Shown here: piece after piece, positions 59,611 through 64,000 of the stretch
How positions within the stretch are numbered: position 1 is the first letter of the stretch
How the letters are laid out: each line of letters begins with the position of its first letter
DNA from: Phocoena phocoena
Taxonomy: Eukaryota; Chordata; Mammalia; Artiodactyla; Phocoenidae
NCBI RefSeq assembly: GCF_963924675.1
Contig: NC_089222.1
Coordinates: 114,777,316-114,841,315 of the forward strand
Direction of reading: 5' to 3'
DNA length: 64,000 bases
Position numbers and translations under genes: made by a program
Notes under the pieces: model-generated
Told to the model about the DNA's origin: nothing
Database searches by the model: none
The model's input: only the letters and a program-made list of their open reading frames with translations

Positions 59611-59847
59611 AATTTTTATAAAAACTGGGGTTTCCCTGGTGGCGCAGTGGTTGAGAGTCCGCCTACCGATGCAGGGGACACGGGTTCGTGCCCTGGTCCG
59701 GGAAGATCCCACATGCCGCGGAGCGGCTGGGTCCGTGAGCCATGGCCGCTGAGCCTGCGCGTCCAGAGCCTGTGCTCCGCAACGGGAGAGGCCACGTCAG
59801 TGAGAGGCCCGTGTACCGCAAAAAAAAAAAAATTTTTATAAAAACTG
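59611..59847 (+). mobile_element. Short cetacean CHR-type SINE with perfect 17-bp TSD
   Basis: The TSD aatttttataaaaactg is identical at 59611-59627 and 59831-59847. Body 59628-59830: head gggtttccctggtggcgcag, B-box-like gggttcgtgcc, end ggcccgtgtaccgc, and an A-tail of about 12. The perfect duplication and the close fit to the other short copies make it one of the freshest insertions in the window. Confidence 0.93.
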
Positions 59848-60489
59848 CCGAGGATTCCTGACTCTTCTCTTCCCAATTCTCAAGGCTTTGCAAATGCCAT
59901 TATTGAAATGAATCCCAGGACTCCATCCTTCAGTCTCACCACCATTCAAAGCCCAACTCATGATGTCACCTCACTCAAGCATTCTGTGGTCACCCAAGTC
60001 CAAATCCCTCTAAAAGGATTATCTGGGCAGTATTTTTAAGAAATTTAGAACAAATACTTTTAATTTAGTTTTTCATTTACTATTCCTATCCTCTGGGGCA
60101 CTTTTTAGCTTCTTTGAGAAAGGAACATGCTATTCTTGTAGAGTTATGTGGCCCCAAAACAATTAAGAGACTACTTGGAGAGGCCACATTGCAATTGCAG
60201 GAAGCATGTAGCACTTCAAGGCCAAAGAGGCAGTGAAAATGCTAATGTAGTGCCTCATATAAAGGGGATGTTCAGTAAACAGAAGCTGTCATTGGTATTA
60301 CTCATTTGGCTTATTCTCCATGTCAAGACACATATGAAGGATTTCCCAACAGTGATATTTGACAAGGATTTTCAAGGAAACACAGTAAAACCAGTTTTCA
60401 ACTTTTTAAACCTGAGAGTGACTAGCTAATCCTCATATTTATTCTTTCCTAAATCACTGTTTGCGTTCAAATTCTCCATGTCTTTCCCT
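59848..60489. other. Unassigned non-coding sequence
   Basis: A 93-codon plus-strand frame at 60148-60429 shows no domain I can name. A short processed pseudogene cannot be ruled out. Confidence 0.3.
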
Positions 60490-60770
60490 CATTAGACTGG
60501 AAATTCCTTAAAAGGGAAGGACCTTGCCTTTTTTAAAAAAAATGTTTTTTATCTCCTACGATGCCTAGCCTGCTTCCTTGTGTACTGCAGAAGAGAAATA
60601 AATTTATTTGAACCTATTTTAAAAAGTTTAATGAATATATTTAGCATATGCTGCCTTGCACTGTTATTTATCTTATTTTTCCTTGCCTCCCTGACTAGAT
60701 TATCAGCGAGTTCAGAGCAAAGATGTTTAATGCTTTGCACACAACAGGTTCTTGACTTCTTTATGAAGAG
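60490..60770 (+). repeat. Two L2 3'-end-like segments
   Basis: cattagactggaaattcctt, gggaaggaccttgccttttt (60490-60530) and a second gactagattatcagcgagtt, cacacaacaggttcttgact (60695-60755) each resemble the L2 3' terminus in sense. Confidence 0.45.
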
Positions 60771-62084
60771 AATAGGCTTTTAGAGGTTAAGTTCCTTTGC
60801 CATACAAATTGAAGAAGAATATATGAAGTTTTTCTTCCCCCTGAATGAAATCTATGGGGCCTGTATGAAGGGCAGCAAAATCAAAGTCATTTGAAACAAT
60901 AAAGAAATACAAAGTTCAAATGGAAAATACATTTGCATGGCTCAAATGCTCATTCATCACTGAGTTGAAAGGACGTGATTTTCTTGTCAGATGACATGTC
61001 ATAAAAGTAAAATCGTGGCAATGCTGACACTTTATATTTTGAATAAGCACAATTGCATGAGTCCAATTTCTGTTTCAGCATTCCACCTGTACAACTACTT
61101 CTTCACAGTTGACCACTGTGGTTTATCTAGGGCAATCCTAGGGAGACTAACCTAGTGCAGACCATTTCTTTGAGGAGTCATATCTTTGATTCTATCATTT
61201 AGAGATGAAAGTACAGTACAAAATTTGAGAATTTTTAAAAAAGGACAAAATTTAAAAGGAATGAAATATTGTATGTTTAATGTATTCATTTATTTAGAGC
61301 TGTAACCTTTCCTATTTCCTTCAAAGGTAATCTTTCTTTAGCATGTTTGGGAAGGAAAGAACTTTTGAATGCCCACTTCCGACTTGCCCCATGGCAACTC
61401 TTGCTCTATGTGAGGTTCTTCCAGACATTTCCAGGTCCCCTATGGGTTATAGCTACCTACTCTGCTGGTAATAATCTATGGAAACTTTGTCTAAATTTCC
61501 CCAGTGGATGGGTAGAAGTGGGGTAACCCACACTTCCCTTCACTGTCTCTTCTTTTAATTCTGCATACTGCTACTACACCAGGCTATACTGTGATGTGAG
61601 ACTTTAAAGAATTCGGAGTTGCTGAATGAAATGACCAAATAAAAGGTGGAGATATTTTCATACCAAGTGAGACTGTTATCATAAGACAAGAAAGAATATT
61701 TAAACTATTTGGAAGTGATCATTTCAAAGGTGCATATCCTAGATCCTAGTCTTGACAAAGTCTACCCACAGAGAGTGTGCTCTCATCAAACCTCTATGTT
61801 GTAAATATCCATCCCACCCCTGTAAGCTTTAAAGGAATACACAGCATCTGCTTTCACTCTAGCTTTAATCCTTCTTCCTCCACTTGAAAATCTCTGGACA
61901 AAATATCCATAAGTAATATAATCCAAAGTCCAAGTTATTCATTCTAGAATATATGGGAGAGGGTGAGGGTATTTTTATAATACTGTCTAGGATGAAATTT
62001 AGCACTCTGAATCCTGACCTCACTCATTTATTCCAGTCAATGCACGCTTTGTATAGTCCTCTTTATTCTTTCTAGCCACTTGGG
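60771..62084. other. Unassigned non-coding sequence
   Basis: 1.3 kb with no gene or nameable repeat. A short (CA)n follows at 62088-62105. Confidence 0.35.
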
Positions 62085-62230
62085 ACACACACACACACAC
62101 ACACAAGAAACACAGTTCTCCCAAAAACAAACAGTAAATCCTAGAGACAGTAAAATATAGATCTAGATTAAACAGAAGCCTTTTCTAAAATACAATAGAA
62201 TCTTCATAGGCCTTGCCCATGTGGAGGATA

Positions 62231-62240
62231 AAATTTTATA

Positions 62241-62283
<43 letters not shown>

Positions 62284-62489
62284 GCGGTACTCGGGCCTCT
62301 CACTGTTGTGGCCTCTCCCGTTGCGGGGCAACAGGCTCCGGACGCGCAGACTCAGCGGCCATGGCTCACGGACCCAGCCGCTCCGCGGCATGTGGGATCT
62401 TCCCGGACCGGGGCACGAACCCGTGTCCCCTGCATCGGCAGGCGGACTCTCAACCACTGTGCCACCAGGGAAGCCCAAATTTTATATAT
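62231..62489 (-). mobile_element. Short cetacean CHR-type SINE with 13-bp TSD and (TA)n junction
   Basis: TSD aaattttatatat is identical at 62231-62243 and 62477-62489. Between the left TSD and the poly-T tail (62257-62283) lies extra (TA)n, apparently grown from the TSD itself. Body gcggtactcgggcctctcac to gccaccagggaagccc at 62476. One inserted A (gggcaacaggc) distinguishes it from sister copies. Confidence 0.92.
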
Positions 62490-63329
62490 TTTTAAAGAGA
62501 GTGTTGTAGACATCTTCTCATGTTTTTGTTGTTGTTGTTATTTTCCCATTTCCTAACTATACATGGAAATCTACAGGTGCATAAAAAAGAAAGCTTAATG
62601 TCGTACTTTGTCTTCCAGCAGCAGGACCATCTGGTTTTTGATGGCCATCCTCTGGCTAAACAAAGATAAATCCAAGGCTTTAAAATGACCACTTGTGTAC
62701 ATTTAAAGCAGGGCCAAATTCAAGAGAAAGACTCTCCCACATTATTGTTTTATAAGTAAGTGGAAGACAATGTGAGGAATTATTATTCTCCAATTGAGGC
62801 AACCCCTGCTGTTGTGTGTCCACTTGTGTGTGTGTGCATGCTGGGGTGTTTGTGCATATGTGTATGTGTGCGACTTGGGGGAACTTTGCATTTTCAGTTA
62901 AAATCACAGTAAGGAAGAAAATAAATTGAAATATCCTTCAGAAATTATTGCAAATTATTTTCATCTTTGTTTCTATAAAAACATAAGAATATTTCCTCTT
63001 AATGCTTTATTCTCCACTTAAGAATAAACGGATTATATAGAAATATGCAAGCCAAAAATGTGAAATATTTCTTCCCCTCCCTCACATATCATCTTTCTCT
63101 ATGAGTTTATATTTACCTAGGCACTGTTGGGGAAAAAAGTAAATTAAACACATGTTCTATGCTGTCGAGAAATCCATTTTAGTAGAAAGATCTATAAATA
63201 TTGAAAAAACTTGAGAACTTAAGTAAATACCAACCGTAAAATTGGTGTAACTGCAGTAATAAAACAGTGAGAGAACAATTATTTTGGATCAATAAGGCTT
63301 CCTAGAGTAAGAAAACAAAGTACCATAAA
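62490..63329. other. Unassigned non-coding sequence
   Basis: (TG)-rich interrupted tract at about 62813-62870. No gene. Confidence 0.4.
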
Positions 63330-63498
63330 GAACATACAGTTTTGGAGGAATATATTTTGTATACAATGAAATGCATATATGTTATGTGTACAGTTTGACA
63401 AAAAAAGTACCAAATCTGAAGTGTACAGTTTGACAGATTTTGAGAAATGTATGTGACATGTGACCACCATCCCAATCAAAATGCAGAACATTTTGCAT
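63330..63498 (-). repeat. Old L1 3'-UTR fragment
   Basis: ctgaagtgtacagtttgaca, gtgaccaccatcccaatcaa and gcagaacattttg mirror the L1M 3' UTR segment 'aagtgtacaattcaatgg ... accatcaccacaatc'. The segment gtacagtttgaca appears twice (63390 and 63422), a small duplication. Confidence 0.5.
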
Positions 63499-64000
63499 TG
63501 AAAGGTAGCAGAATTTGCTGCTTTGGTATATTGATTATTTTAAACTGTGGGCACTTGAAAAGCAGCAAATGCAGCGAGAGGCTTTCTTTGAATGCTACTT
63601 ACCTGCTTAAAGACAGAGCTTCCAAAAGGAAGTCAGTTGTCACAGATCCTCTCCCTGAAAGTTTCATCAATCAGGGAAGATTGAGTCTTATCAAAGGAGA
63701 GGAGACTAGAAGTCCACACCACACCCAGACAAACTGTTACAAATTATCATATCTCCCACCTATTCTTCTAAAGGCCCATTTACCTTTCCTGAAAATCATT
63801 TACTCTCTCCTCAGAGGTCTACGTCCCTTCTCCCCTTCTCCTATTAAGATGGTATTTAAGCCTGAATTCTAAGCCATCTCAGGAAATTGCTCATTTTTCC
63901 CTGGGTATCTCCCATGTATACCTGAGGTTTACATGTTAATAAACTTCTGTTTGTTTTTCTCTTGTTAATCAGTCTTTTATTATAGGCATCTCAGCCAAGA
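63499..64000 (+). mobile_element. ERV LTR (family A), copy 4, cut by window end
   Basis: Starts tgaaaggtagcagaatttgc, then agcagcaaatgcagcgagag, ctattaagatggtatttaag, tacatgttaataaacttctg (polyadenylation signal) and ctcttgttaatcagtctttt, ending at the edge in catctcagccaaga. Same order as copies 1-3. Whether internal retroviral sequence follows lies outside the window. Confidence 0.7.

Overview
The window is 64 kb of mammalian nuclear DNA, almost certainly from a cetacean (whale or dolphin). The evidence is a set of tRNA-derived CHR-type SINEs whose head reads like 'cttccctggtggcgcagtgg' and which carry Pol III A and B boxes. There are three long (about 330-380 bp), six short (about 190-220 bp) and three CHR-1-like copies. 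Ruminant BovB/Bov-tA and pig PRE-1 elements were not seen. The L1 3' ends resemble cetartiodactyl L1s. The species cannot be fixed from sequence alone.

I found no intact protein-coding gene, no recognisable host exon, no tRNA or rRNA gene, no CRISPR array and no prokaryotic feature. The open frames longer than 60 codons are chance frames or lie in decayed transposons (L1 ORF2, Tigger transposase). The window is best read as intergenic or deep-intronic DNA, so there are no genes working together. What can be read is the order in which repeats landed on one another.

Layout. 0-3 kb: a possible retrotransposed transcript end, one old LTR and a MIR. 3.3-5.4 kb: a 5'-truncated L1 with an 11-bp target-site duplication (TSD). 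6-20 kb: old ERVL/MaLR-type LTRs, MIRs, MER5A, a short SINE inside an L1, and small local duplications. 20-27 kb: an L1 3' end and a long antisense L2 relic split by a CHR-1 SINE. 27-31 kb: an LTR split by a CHR-1 SINE, a short SINE, and a MIR split by another LTR. 32-37 kb: L1 fragments of several ages. 37-40 kb: a sense L2 relic with traces of endonuclease and reverse transcriptase. 42-46 kb: a cluster of six LTRs, one nested in another. 47-49 kb: two SINEs. 50-53 kb: a Tigger1-like DNA transposon split by an old L1 with an 11-bp TSD. 53-64 kb: SINEs, an MLT1-type LTR, L2/MIR fragments, simple repeats, and a partial LTR running off the right edge.

Family names rest on remembered consensus patterns, not on a database search. 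Nested insertions bounded by TSDs are read directly from the sequence. I saw no previously undescribed biological system. The least explained items are a diverged repeat pair at 45.4 and 47.9 kb, a perfect hairpin inside one copy, and variable copy number of a short motif inside the long SINEs.
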